Shown: piece by piece, positions 10,629 through 22,898 of the stretch
How the letters are laid out: each line of letters opens with the position of its first letter
Position numbering within the stretch: position 1 is the stretch's first letter
Source of the DNA: Glandiceps talaboti
Taxonomy: Eukaryota; Hemichordata; Enteropneusta; Spengelidae
DNA length: 44,000 nt
Direction: 5' to 3'
NCBI RefSeq assembly: GCF_964340395.1
Contig: NC_135550.1
Location: 27,215,176 to 27,259,175, forward strand
Notes under the pieces: model-generated
What the model was told of the DNA's origin: nothing
Databases searched by the model: none
Seen by the model: the letters and a program-made list of their open reading frames with translations, nothing else
Program-made: the position numbers and the translations under genes

Positions 10629-11438
10629 GTAAGTGATTTTTTAAACTGATTATTATCATTAGAAGCGAAAAATGACATGTATCCTAAAAGTGCAGTTAAT
10701 TGCTTCGTCGACTCGACTCGCGATCGTACGTAAAAGATTTCAAGTTTGTTTATTGTGTATCACATTTCGACCAAGACTTCAGGCCCTGGCATGATTTTGA
10801 AATAGTGCACAAGATCACAACGCACATTTATGAATAATAACGTAGAGCTGTTCAGAAATATTATAATTTCGTACGATAATTTCTAGATTTCATTTCTTGA
10901 ATAGCAATAGTTAAGTTTGTCTCAGTCAAATTCTCACTACTGTAGCATGTTTAGTACACAAAGCATGGATACAAATAACCATTAAATGCAGACCACACGT
11001 GATAGAAAAGTCAGAGAAAAATCTGGTGCGATTTTAATGTAAAATGAACACTTTTACTTGCCTTAGAAAAGTAGCAATTTTACTCTAACATTGTTACTTC
11101 AAATCCCCGGACAGGAGCTGCTCCCCCGGTGTTCGCCAACCTTGACGGGACTGGCAGCGTTAGTGAATTAGCCAACGCACCAGTAACTTGGCATCTGGTT
11201 AATGCCACGGATGATGATTCACCTCTTACCGATATCACATTTAGTATCTCCGGATCTGACCCTCCAGATGCGCCATTTCAGATAGGATCTGTAATCTACA
11301 ACTTTGGAGCTGGTATGTATGTGTGCGTGTGCGTGTGCGTGTGCGTGTGCGTGTGCGTGTGCGTGTGCGTGTGCATGTGCGTGTGCGTGTGTGTGTGTAT
11401 GTGTGTGTGTGCGTGTGTGTGCGCGCGCGTGTATGTGT

Positions 11439-11500
<62 letters not shown>

Positions 11501-14500
11501 CTGTAACGGGAGAAAGGGACTTTTACAGAATTTCCGCGTCAATATTGTCAATAGGAACTTCTCGTGACTGTATAGGTTGAACTTTGTTATTCGGAATGGA
11601 TTAAAGTATACACACGACAGCAATCAGAAGAGAATAACAAATTCTTATGTCTACCGTTAGTAAGCTGGGGATAAGTTTTCAACAAACATTGAACACACGT
11701 CGAGGTATACAGAAAGTACCAAGACGAGGACAACGAATTCCCGATAATAAATTAAATGAAAGTACTAGTAATATAATCGTTATAAGTCTTTCCACACAGT
11801 GGCTGAGATCCAAAATGCGCCAAACCCAGGCTTTGACTACGAGACACAGGCCACAACTCCATTTAAACTCTACATCACGGCCACTGACGGTGGTGGGTTG
11901 GTAACGACAGCAACTTTGACTATGAGTGTCTTCGATGAAAATGAACCCATCAACATCACCAATCTCCCAGACACAGTTGTATTGCCGGAGTCAGAGCTTG
12001 GTGATATCTATGAAGTTAAATGGTGGGATGAGGATTTACTCGATCCTGGTAAACCCATATTTTCGACATCGACAACGCCCTCTGGTGGACCATTTTCTAT
12101 CGACGATTCAGGTACACTCCTCATCGTGTATAATTTAAATAGATTGATATATTATATAGGTGAATGAATGAGATGAAATACAGGCAACTAGACAGACAAA
12201 CAAACAAACAGACAGTCAGAGGCAGACAGACACACACATACAGATCGATAGATAAATATACACATATGTATATACATATGTATCGAGAGAGCGATAGGAT
12301 ACATAAGATAAGATATATGGATAAATACAGAGACGAACAGATTAGTTTTGTCACACAGACACGCACACTCAAGTACTTGTATAGATAGACATAGACGTGA
12401 CAACTAGTGTAGACACCGAACGGCGAACACAAAGAAGATTAGACACAAACTAAGAGATTGTCACACTGATAATCTTTAAGGTGCTTTGGGTATATTTTAA
12501 AACTACTATAAAATACAATTATGTATATTGTATCTTCAGGGAAAATAGAGATAATACCACCGGGTCTGAATTACCTAACAGAAAATTTCTGGACGGTAAA
12601 TGTGTACATCAAAGACTCAGGTGGTTTAGTGGTCAACGAAAAACTATACGTTCAAGTCATTGATGTCAACGTGGGACCTATGATCACAAATATGCCTGTC
12701 GGTGTTACAATTCAAATCGGAGAAATGAGTTCTGGAGGCAATGATATATTCACCGTAGAGGCCGTGGATGATGATGAAGACGATTATTTCTGTGTAATGT
12801 TTGTCAACCCTAACGATGGGAATTTTGAAATGAATTCTACAAGTGAGTATAAATGCAAAATGACTTGTATTTTTGCATTAGTATATCATTGTCTGTGAAT
12901 ATTAGGAGGCAAGTTAGTCATTGTGTTCATTCTTACAAAATGTGATTATGGTACACAAACGTACAATTACATTTCAGTTGTAAAAGTGACAGTTGAAAAC
13001 ACGAAGTTGCCGTGTCAACGTTTTGGGGGAGTATAACGAGCACTGCACTGGCTCTCACGTCGAAATATTAATAGGCAAGATAGAAACTGAATGCCTATTA
13101 AAGTAATATTCATGGGCTATTCACCAAAATCTTATCAGTTCTGGCCGTTACCTACAGAATGTGTGTATGGAATATCGTTTGAATTGAGCCAACCGTGTTG
13201 AGAAAACGATGGCACAGACAGACAGACGGACGGACACACAGACACAGAAACGTACATAGACAAACATCACTAAAACATAACTTTCCCTTACGGAAAATGA
13301 ATGAAATGTGCTATTTCATAAACAGCACTCCGATGTAGCCTCATAAGAAAAAGCTTTATAGAAAGGACTTGAATTTGTGAGGTCGTTCCGGACGTTTTCT
13401 GATAACAATTTCTAATTAAAATCTATATTTGTTTCAGCTAATATTATAAGTGTCATCGATAATCCTGATTTAGACTATGAGACACTTCCTACCTACACAC
13501 TAACTGTCACGTGTCATGATTCCATCAACGCTGGTGCACCTCGGGAACTCATCGTCAACCTGATTGATGAAAACGAACCGCCTGAACTATTGAATTTACC
13601 CGCCACAGTGACAGTACCAGAGGATGCGATCAACAAGGCGGCAATTTTCGACGTTGAAGGATTTGACGTGGATGGAAATGATCTGCGATACTATATCACT
13701 GTTACGCCAACAAATGGTCAAGGGAAATTCTTTGTTGTAAATACAAGTAAGTTGGTGTTTTCTTTGTTTTAATATCTCATCAACTTCAGGGGCACAACAT
13801 GTAACTTTGGATTCTTTGTTGGTTATTTTTGTTTATATTACGAAGTATAGTTTAACACTAGAAATATAGTTGATCATAGTTAACAGGTTTCATGTTTCTA
13901 TGCAAACTGTGTAAGATTACACTCGTTCTCAACAGCCGCGTTTGATGCCAGAATCAAGATACCCGACAACCCTGCCTTTGACTTTGAAGACATCGGTCAG
14001 TACACTATTGTAGTAGAAGCAACGGACGGTGAGTTTACGGCAACTGGAACACTGAACGTTGATATTGTGGACACAGATGAACCACCAAAATTTGTGGATC
14101 GTTTTCAAGATGTGTACATTGACGAGAATAAGGTAATATAGTAGATTGAAAACGTACACTTACACATGTCATTTGATGGGATCCATCGTTTACCATGTTC
14201 ACCGGTATACGTAAATATAAACTAAACACAACATGAAAAAAATTAACAAAATATTGTATGAATGAATAAAGTTTTGATTTTTTCACGAATTCTATATTTT
14301 TATTTATGTACCTATGCTAAATGATAATGTATTTATAGTAAATGGTACCATTTACCACACACTCAAATATATCTCAACTGTCCAAATAACATTGGTGATA
14401 TGATTTTTGATTGTTTTCAGGAGATTGGAGCAGTATTGCCTGTGAATTGGGCGGTGATCGACGTTGATACTCAAGATGCCTTACTGATGTACAACATGGT

Positions 14501-15184
14501 TAGTGGTTCGTACTCGTCCTATTTCACTTTCAGTGGTGGCCCACAACTTAGCATTGCCCAACCCATAGATTACGACTCAGAGATAAACTTCCCTGTACCG
14601 TTTGTTGTAAGATTTTCTGTGGAAGATCCTGACGGTGGAAAAGATTATATGAACGTCAGGGTTCACATTCAAAATATTAACGACAACTCTCCTGTGTTCA
14701 CCCAAACCCTCTACGCAGGGTCAGTATACGAAATGGAATCTTACGGTTCTTCCATTCTACAAGTATCGGCCGTAGATGGCGATCTTGCAGATGTGGTGAC
14801 GTATTCCATCAATCCTGTAAATCCATATTTCGATATCGATCCTGTAACTGGTGATGTCACTGTGAAACAGCTGGTAAATCGTGCCATAGTGGGTGAATTC
14901 GTTACTTTCGCTGTTGTTGCCACTGACAACGGATCGCCAAGTCGACAGGACACATCGACAGTGACAATCACGTTAATAGATATCAACGATAATGCTCCAA
15001 GTTTTAGTAAATCTTTCTGGAACTGGGAAATACGTTTTGATGCTGATATCGCCTCCTACGTTAATTCTGTTACAGCCACTGACCCGGATGTTGGTAAGTA
15101 TTGCGGTGTTGTAGGTGTCAACTATTCGTTATCACTATTATAATTAGTATTAGTATTAGTATTATTATCACGAACACTATCACC

Positions 15185-15262
<78 letters not shown>

Positions 15263-17698
15263 TAATTATTATTTATCATTATTTGTGTGTGTCTTTAGAT
15301 TCGTTTCTAGAATTAAAGGAATTAATAACACAGTTGACTATTTATTCGAGAAACTGTTTTATTTCAATCCACTTCAGGTCAAAATGGCTTTGTTACCACT
15401 ATGTTATACACCCCAAATTCTAAATTTAACATGGAAACGGATGGTAGAGTCATCGTCCAGAACAGACTGGGACCGGAGCAAAAATACATCGTGACTTGTT
15501 ATGCCAAGGACAGTGGCACGACGCCAGAAGTATCGGAGTAAGTATTGCCTCGAGTGGTCAGTCGAAGAGCTGCAAAGAAATAAAGCTGAAAAGATGGACA
15601 GTTCTGTTCAATAATAAATTTACCTGAAATCTTCTCTGTTAACTTTAAGAATGTTGTACTTGGATCGTTTTAAACTGTACTCTCTCAAGACAGAATTTTC
15701 GGATGCTGATCTAAGACCTAGAATACACATAACACATTGTAACATGTAACCTATAAACATCAGGAACATATGAGATACTGATACAGTAAATTTTCAACCT
15801 GTTATAATCATAAATCAGTTCCTTTCGTACTATATCAATAATGTGTGTTTCCGTTTAAAAAGTGAGTAAGATTTGCTGTAACCTTCCTGTTTTGTTCTCT
15901 GACAGTGTTGCAATGGTTCGTATCGACACCTTTATACCACAGTTGGTACTTGTGGATGTTTACCTTGGTATTACGGTGGCTGAATTCACATCAAATAGAC
16001 AGCAGCAATTCCTGGATGAATTAAACACAATTTACAATCCTTGGTATTTTCGTATTTCCACCGTCAGATCAAGTACAGATCTACAGGTGGCTACGAAGAG
16101 ACGGTTACTTCAAGAGTAAGTCAAATTAATTAAGATGAACAATAATATTGTCCGAAACTTTTACGAAACTCGTCGTGTTTTTTTCTTCTCTTTTTAGACA
16201 GTTATTCAAGAGTAAGCAGGGTATTTGATTACAGTCATCATTTAATTGCATGTCTTTAAATTTGGCACTGAGTTTCAATGCAAGTCTAAACGTTGAAAGC
16301 AACGCCTTTTTATAGTGCAGTTTATATGGTAACTTGTCCCATCCCATTTCAGTACTGCAGTGGCCGAAATATACGCCTTGACCAACCATGACACAGACAA
16401 CGAGGCCAACGTCGCTATGACAAAGGAGTTCGTTTATTACAAGGATTTGCTGTCTGCTATGAGGATTCATTCTGATGGCACTCCTTCAGATATTATTTCT
16501 GGTGCAGAATTTGATAATTTTCCGATCGTCAAAGTCGAACCAACTTACGACATTACATCGGACGATTTCAACTGGTGGTTGGATACCGTTGAGGGCAACG
16601 TCACCATTGGTGTATTGGCGTCCATCATCCCCTTGGCTCTGCTGATGTGTTTGGCTGCCTTTTGTTGTTGGAAATATCGGTGCTGTCAACGATGTGCCAG
16701 TTACTGTTGTCGACGTTCAAAAAGACCCAAGTAAGTACTTTTAGAACTTATTCATCCAATTTATTAATTCTTGCGATGTTCTTTACATTCAGAGTATTGA
16801 TTTCAGTGGGGTCTATTTTGGATTTTATTTTCTTAGTAGCAAATGCAATAGATTTGACATCATAATCTTAAAGTTTTGTTTATCTCTTTCAAAACTTACA
16901 CTTTACAAGTGAAAATACAACAAACAGTTATTGTTATCCAAAGTTTTTGAAATGTTGCATATTTATCAGCAATATATCAAAAAGTGTAAGAAAATAAAAA
17001 CCCAAAATAGATCACGTGTTATTTGATGTTTTATTTTGATTTTTTTCCCAATCTAATTCAATGATTTATATCCATATTATTGTACGTGATGACTGATATT
17101 TGTCCCGTCTTACTACGTCACTTTAAATCCAGATATAACGTTTTTGATACTGTTTCTCGTCACCGAATTTAAAGGTTTTTTTTTTTTTACATATTAATTA
17201 TTGCGTCATTTTAATGAATAACGGACTTTTCAATGAAATATCTACTTGATTTTTACTAGAACTCCGATAAAACGGGAGAATAAAGAAGTGAAGCGACCTA
17301 ATGATGTTCCCAAGGATGTGAACCCACCAGCCAATGACGGGAAGTTTGATCTCCGTTATGCTAATCGCCCTCACTTCAAGATGTTTGATGGACCGGCAGT
17401 GGTACCCATACCGACGACAACGGCTCCTTTTGGACAGAATGTTCAAAAGAAGAGTCACGAACCGCTAATTATCGCCCCCTTAGAACCCAAACGCAATCCT
17501 ACAGTGGCCCGTACCATGAGTCGACAGCCGTCGCGATCTTCAAATTCAACATCACAGACAGAGCTGTCCCGCCAATCTAGCACTGGAAATGAAGCCGACA
17601 AGGAATCTGAAGGCAGTAAGATCACCCGTACATATCATGGGCATCCGTACAGCTCGGGTGTAATACCTTTGAAACGAGACTTTGATACCCACATGTAG
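10559..17698 (+). CDS. Gene B: cadherin-related transmembrane protein, 7 EC repeats, complete
   Basis: Exons: 10559-10628, 11115-11312, 11800-12111, 12540-12842, 13438-13746, 13936-14132, 14421-15093, 15378-15537, 15906-16115, 16353-16730, 17260-17698. Total 3249 nt, divisible by three, 1082 aa plus stop. Order: signal peptide, EC repeats equivalent to EC2-EC8 of gene C, probable membrane-adjacent domain, one membrane span, Cys-rich juxtamembrane, basic tail ending FDTHM. EC1 of gene C is absent: the signal-peptide exon joins directly to a shortened EC2 exon. Later EC linkers are canonical (NINDNSPVF, DINDNAPSF); earlier ones are degenerate (FDENEPINI, DVNVGP, DENEPPEL). It is expected at the cell surface in adhesion or recognition; the ligand and binding mode are unknown. 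A second possible first exon lies at 8532. Confidence 0.9.
11115..11312 (+). CDS. Gene B exon 2: first half of EC2-type repeat
   Basis: It aligns with only the 3' half of C exon 3, sharing DITFSISGSDPP and APFQIG. It enters after ccggacag in phase 1 and ends GCTG before gtatgt, where the donor runs straight into a GT-rich microsatellite. Confidence 0.85.
11313..11499. repeat. GTGCGT/GT microsatellite starting at the gene B exon 2 donor
   Basis: GTGCGT units change to a pure GT run. The first bases are the splice donor gtatgt itself. Cys-Val, Ala-Cys and His-Thr frames here are artefacts. Confidence 0.92.
11800..12111 (+). CDS. Gene B exon 3: EC2/EC3
   Basis: 312 nt, phase 1 in and out, the same length as C exon 4. 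It contains NPGFDYET, ITATDGGG, the linker FDENEPINITNLP and the start of the next repeat (SGGPFSID). The following intron (12112-12539) is low-complexity CAGA/CATA sequence. Confidence 0.9.
12540..12842 (+). CDS. Gene B exon 4: EC3/EC4
   Basis: 303 nt, the same as C exon 5, between atcttcag and gtgagt. It carries NFWTVNVYIKD, the unusual linker DVNVGPMITNMP and an acidic DDDEDDYFCVM strand region. The next intron (12843-13437) has a short CAGA/CGGA tract near 13215 and nothing else. Confidence 0.9.
13438..13746 (+). CDS. Gene B exon 5: EC4/EC5
   Basis: 309 nt, equal to C exon 6, between gtttcag and gtaagt. It contains YTLTVTCHDSINAG, the linker DENEPPELLNLP and VTVPEDAIN. Confidence 0.9.
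13936..14132 (+). CDS. Gene B exon 6: end of EC5
   Basis: 197 nt as in C. It carries the strand YTIVVEATDGEFTATG and the linker DTDEPPKF. It ends in phase 0 (AAG before gtaata), the only phase-0 junction in the gene. Confidence 0.88.
14421..15093 (+). CDS. Gene B exon 7: EC6, EC7 and start of EC8 in one exon
   Basis: 673 nt, the largest exon, starting phase 0 after tgttttcag. It holds two canonical calcium linkers (NINDNSPVF and DINDNAPSF), DPVTGDVTV, ATDNGSPS and KSFWNWEIR. Its 3' part is the region most similar among A, B and C. Confidence 0.92.
15186..15261. repeat. AAT trinucleotide microsatellite in gene B intron 7
   Basis: Long ATA/AAT run within the intron. Confidence 0.93.
15378..15537 (+). 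CDS. Gene B exon 8: second half of EC8
   Basis: 160 nt, the same as A and C, phase 1 in and phase 2 out. It encodes GQNGFVTTMLYTPN, ETDGRVIVQNR and CYAKDSGTTPE. Confidence 0.9.
15906..16115 (+). CDS. Gene B exon 9: first half of membrane-adjacent domain
   Basis: 210 nt, protein identical to the gene A exon at 1277-1486. See the gene-conversion finding. Confidence 0.92.
16353..16730 (+). CDS. Gene B exon 10: rest of membrane-adjacent domain, membrane span, Cys-rich region
   Basis: It contains AVAEIYALTN, LLSAMRIHSDGTPSD, FPIVKVEPTYD, a membrane span after GNVTIG (VLASIIPLALLMCLAAF) and CCWKYRCCQRCASYCC. It ends in phase 2 before gtaagt. Confidence 0.92.
17260..17698 (+). CDS. Gene B exon 11: cytoplasmic tail
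   Basis: It joins in phase 2 after tttttactag. It carries FDLRYANRPHFKMFDGP, VVPIPT, a Ser-rich stretch, and the C-terminal motif YSSGVIPLKRDFDTHM before TAG 17696-17698. It is Pro-, Ser- and basic-rich, with no kinase, PDZ or catenin-binding signature seen. Confidence 0.9.
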
Positions 17699-19401
17699 TT
17701 CGGAAAATCACATGAAATGTGTTTCTCTATATCATGTAGCGTAATACCAGATAAGTGTTGTAGTGAACTTGTCAACAAAAGTCTGTAGAAATACCAGGTC
17801 TTCATTTATAGATTAATGACGTCATTGTATCTGAGTCGTATATCTGTGACATTGAACAATAACAAGGCAGTTAAATGTTTGTGGAAACATTTCATATTTA
17901 TAAGGAATTGAAGCGTAATATACTATATCATAACCTAGTCAGTAAATTCTACTTACTGGATTTTCAAATGTCAGATATGTTAGCAATGGATTACAGGATT
18001 TAAAATATCACAAGAGTACATTTTTAGTATAAAATATCGTTCTGATATTCTATGAAAAGTTTTTAAAGTATTTTACTTGACAGAATTGTAGAAAAGAAAT
18101 GTAAGGCAGAACAAATAAATACGTGTGGATATCGAATATATCACGATATACTGATAAAATACATCACATTTTAATGTGCATTTGTCTTTTACCGTAGACA
18201 TGGTGAAACCCTGACAGAATTTAGTACAGTAATAAATTAACAAGTTGATAGTAAAACAAAATACGAGTAAGAATAATAATTTATCTATGTAGAAAATGTG
18301 TATATAATTCAGTGGAATTTTACTTTTTATAAGATCAGAAGATTTAGCCTAAAATTGTTTGTTATATTTGTAGAAAATGTAATGGGTTGATCGTACTGGT
18401 CGCTGAATGAAAAATAATATCCAAGACTCATTTTGAATTGTATCAGATATGCACATTACTCTAGAATGACTAACAGGCAGCTGCGTTTGTTCAGTATCAA
18501 ACTTAAAACATGAAATAAATGCTCTGTAGATAGGTGTGATATTTGTAAGTGAACAATTATAAGGGAACTTGTACTCAGCATACACATTTCATTTTTTAAA
18601 AAACTGGAATTGTTTTTAAAAGGCTGCAGCAGAATTAAGTCATACCAGTTATGGAACACATAAAACTTACAAAATGAGTGTACACGATGAATGTTAATCT
18701 ATGGCTAAAACGATAACCTAAATATAAGATGCATTTTTGACCAAAAAGTCATAAATCCAAAAAAATCCCGATGAGATGGCTGCTATGGTATTTGAAAGAG
18801 GCATCCCTAGGGATATAAATGGGATGAAAATTGTATTGTTAAGGTTACATGTATTCAAATGGGGAAAATAAATAGAAACATTATTCGTGTCCATAGCAAC
18901 GGTTTAAGCAATGTGTTTTAATGGAACAAGAATGAGTGTTTTAAAATAGAAACAACAAATATAAACATTCCCCTGGTAACTGATTGATCCAGATTACCGT
19001 TTGCTCAAAGGAAATACAATTATACGTACGCCAGAAAAACATTATACACTCACGATAAAAGTCCATAGCGGCAAGGATGGGAATAACCTTAAGAACGTTG
19101 AATATCAACGAGGCATGAATTAATACAAGTGCAATCACCTGTGCTGTCTAAAAGACTTTGTACTATTTTTCATATCTGTCACGGTTCTCGTGGTTCCCCC
19201 ATCAACGGCATAAGTCATCGTAAAAATGTCAATCTACATTTGTTGTGAAATCTAACCGACACTTGTCTCAAAATATCCACCATGACCGACTTCTACGTCG
19301 GTAACATTGTTATTTGTGAAGTCAATATCATATTTACGTGAACGTACTGACCTTATAACTGCCAATACCTTGTGACAGCTATAACTTTACAAGTTTGTAG
19401 G
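17699..19401. other. Gene B 3' flank and B-C intergenic sequence
   Basis: No gene is supported. Candidate AATAAA signals lie at 18114-18119 and 18231-18236. The part near 18745-18900 (GACCAAAAAGTCATAAAT) resembles the dispersed repeat family seen at 35.8 and 37.9 kb. Confidence 0.5.
18114..18119 (+). terminator. Candidate polyadenylation signal of gene B
   Basis: AATAAA about 415 bases after the stop. A second lies at 18231. Confidence 0.35.
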
Positions 19402-19968
19402 TGTTACACCTAGCCATATAATATAATTTCTAGCAACAGATCTGTTGTAGCAACAATGTGCCGTTAATAAAGCAACGTCCTATTAACTTGGTGTTTATAC
19501 TGACTTTGCACTTTTGATCCACTACAGAATTCATTTAATATACGTAATGTAAACAATGCTATTGATATGGCGTAGAGTGATGGGCAGTATTACTTTTAAG
19601 GTCCTGCATGGTATTCCAGCACAAGCACTTAACTACCAGCGTTATTTCAGCTCAAGTGGTTTAGTTAGATGACGATGAACACGTTTGTGAGATAGCGGTC
19701 CCTTGATAAACATCAACGATTGTTACGGTGTTTTCTCTCAGTGTTCTTTATTCCATTGAAATCCCTCTACTTTATTCCTCCTAGCAAGGCGTTGTCATAG
19801 GGAAGGCAAATAAAAGGGGGAGTAAAAAAATATATGTCCTTCGATCATATCGTCAGACCGTAGAGAGGCAAGCTTGCTGACTAATGGATATTTAAGTCTC
19901 TGTTAATTTCAGACTATGTGAAATGAAATCGACATAGAAATCAGTTCATTTCAGGGCGAAGACAGATA
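19402..19968 (+). promoter_or_regulatory. Probable promoter and 5' UTR of gene C
   Basis: It shares AACAGATCTGTTGTAGCAAC (19435-19454) with gene D (31797-31816), and the block GAACACGTTTGTGA (near 19677) with D at about 32037. TATA-like AAATAAAAGG at 19808-19817 lies about 150 bases before the ATG. Confidence 0.5.
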
Positions 19969-20032
19969 ATGTCTGAAATAATCTTGATATGTTTCGTGCT
20001 GGTCGGAACCCTGTTGTGTACAGGCGATTGTG
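19969..20032 (+). CDS. Gene C exon 1: signal peptide
   Basis: It encodes MSEIILICFVLVGTLL then CTGDC and ends in phase 1 before gtaagt, as in B and D. Intron 1 (20033-20802) shows nothing else. Confidence 0.85.
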
Positions 20033-21952
20033 GTAAGTAATTCTCGTCAGAAGGCCATATATAGTTCAGTTAGTGATCTTAGGTACAATCAAACAGTAGA
20101 CATTCAGTTAGACTTTGTACGACGCGACGTTTCTTATCTTACAGGGCTTGTCTCCTTTTGATGGCTGGGTTGGACGATTAAAAATAGCTTATAAATATTA
20201 TATTATTGTTGTTTTGTAGCTGCTTTTACACGATAAATAAAACTAAATTGATATTAGGTCCGCACCCATAAATGAACGCCCTCAACGGCAGTCACGATTT
20301 CAACCTATTTCTGTACTGCTTATGGCTAATATCGACCACTGGTTACATGTTCAATGTCTAATTATTAGCGTTTTAACAATTTTAGTAAATATATTGTGGT
20401 TGTCTGATCGAAAGTGATACGCCAGTTAAGTTACAACTAACGGATTTTATATGGTGACAGTTTTAAAAGTGAACTTTTACCCAAGATTTACACTTGCTAC
20501 TACACCATCTAAACATGATATTGACTACAAATTAACATATGCAATGTATTTTTTATAAATAACTGACCAATTCTAATGATATATCTGTGGTTTTTTGATG
20601 AAAAAACGTCCGAGTTGAGCTAGTGCAGGTTTAAAATCAATGAATCTTACTAAAAATTTCCCCGATCACATTCGAAGGATTTCTCGTAGTTTCCTACACA
20701 AAACCTGTTCAAATAAGAGTTACATGTAATGTAGTTGATATTCAGAGCCATGGCACCTTCGTATATTAACATTTGCAAACACTCATATTTTATCATGACT
20801 AGCTTTGAATATACCAGCGTTGAACAGCCCAGGTCAGACAGATATAGATGAAGATGTCACTGACGGCTCCTACATATATACTGTTGTTGCTAATGGACAA
20901 GGAGGAAACGCGCGGTATTCCTACGCCTTACAAAGTGTTACACCGGACTCTGCTCCATTTACATTAATACCTCAAGGTAAATAGTTGTTCTTTCTATTTT
21001 TACGACTGCAAATGACTTGCATCAAAGTCATCAAACTATCCAGACTTATAGTAACATATCAATTGGGACTAAGATTGAACAATATTCAAAAGAAGCCTTG
21101 AGAGAAATGTGTTGATAATAAACGTTTGTACTATCTAGCTTTTATTTTCAGGGATAACAGTAGGGTGACTGTAGAACTCATAGTAATCTGTTCGCCAAGA
21201 ACGTGTGCAATATACTGGGTTTACTGTGATATCAGTATCATGTCCCTACATATAAATGATATCGTGTGTAAGTTAAGCATCAGTGGATGTGAGCGGTAGT
21301 GTATATTATAAAGGTTTTGGGTATGGCTGTTACAAGCATCAGAGAAAGTAAAATTATTTAACATGGATTATGATCAATAGCAATGATCGACAGCATCATT
21401 ACAAAAGTCATACTTCACTATCATTGGAGTTGAGGGCAACAAAAATATACTTGCTATATTGGCATTAACTATCACTGTATTATTGTTCACTGATTCCTAC
21501 AGGAACGCCTTCTCCAGTCAACGAAGCCGATATATTTGCCGTAGTTCCACCAGGATTTAACTATGAAGTTGTAAACCAGTACGTGTTAATCATTACTGTC
21601 GTCGATCTAGACGATTTACTAGCAGGCACAGTGACTGGTACACTAACCGTTGACATCAATGACGCACCTGATCCACCGATATTCACCAATCTTCCTGGAG
21701 TTGCTAGCGTTGGAGAATTGTCCACAATACCGGCAACATTCCACTCAGTCACTGTCACGGATGAAGATTCTAATGTTGCCGATATCACATTTAGTATTTC
21801 CGGATCTGACCCACCAGGTGCTCCATTCCAAATCGGAACGGCAACAGATGTTTCCGGGAATATAGGTATGTATGTATGTATGTATGTATGTATGTATGTA
21901 TGTATGTATGTATGTATGTATGTATGTATGTATGTATGTATGTATGTATGTA

Positions 21953-22012
<60 letters not shown>

Positions 22013-22066
22013 CGCGCGCATGCATGCATGCATGCATGCATGTATGTATGTATGTATGTATGTATG

Positions 22067-22099
<33 letters not shown>

Positions 22100-22825
22100 T
22101 GATCTCAAAGATGAACTTGTCACCATGCCGTACATTCCAAGACTTCTACTTCAAGCCAGTGATGTCGAACTTAATCCAGGCCCTCCTAAGACAAGACAGA
22201 TGAAATTATCTACGAGAGGTGACATACTAGATATAGACAACATAGAAACTGAGGACGAAACAGGTGAATCTACACTATCTATTGTAAGGGCTATCCGTGC
22301 AGACATTAAAACACTAAAGTATGACATGAGAAAAGTTACCAAAACCGTGAATGAGATCCAAACGAAACAAGATGAATTGGTTGAGGAAAATAAAAAAATG
22401 TCAGACAGAATTGCAGAATTGGAACGCGAAGCTGTTGGACTTCGTTCTCATACTTGTCGAAATAACCTAATTATCAGAGGGTTAAAGGAAGACAGAAATG
22501 AGACGTGGGACGACTGTGAGAACATGGTTCGTGTAATGCTAAAGACAGAATTAGACATTGCATGTATGTATGTATGTATGTATGTATGTATGTATGTATG
22601 TATGTATGTATGTATGTATGTATGTATGTATGTATGTATGCATGCATGCATGCATGCATGCATGTATGCATGCATGTATGTATGTATGTATGTATGTATG
22701 TATGTATGTATGTATGTATGTATGTATGTATGTATGTGTGTATGTGTGTGTACGTACGTATGCATGTATGTGTGTGTGTGTATGTATGTATGTATGTATG
22801 TATGTATGTATGTATGTATGTATGT

Positions 22826-22898
<73 letters not shown>

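Larger units (their letters stand above)
9144..10900 (+). repeat. Tandem duplication unit 2, containing the gene B promoter and exon 1
   Basis: Second copy of the 6518 unit. It keeps the about 125-base stretch lost from unit 1 (roughly 10370-10500), which includes a TATA-like AAATAATAAAA, and has an intact gtaagt donor after the signal-peptide exon. Confidence 0.75.

Noticed and set aside
14741-14986. Antisense open frame over the EC7 exon (also 14-265)
   Set aside because: Shadow of the conserved EC7 codons; its conservation follows from the sense strand.
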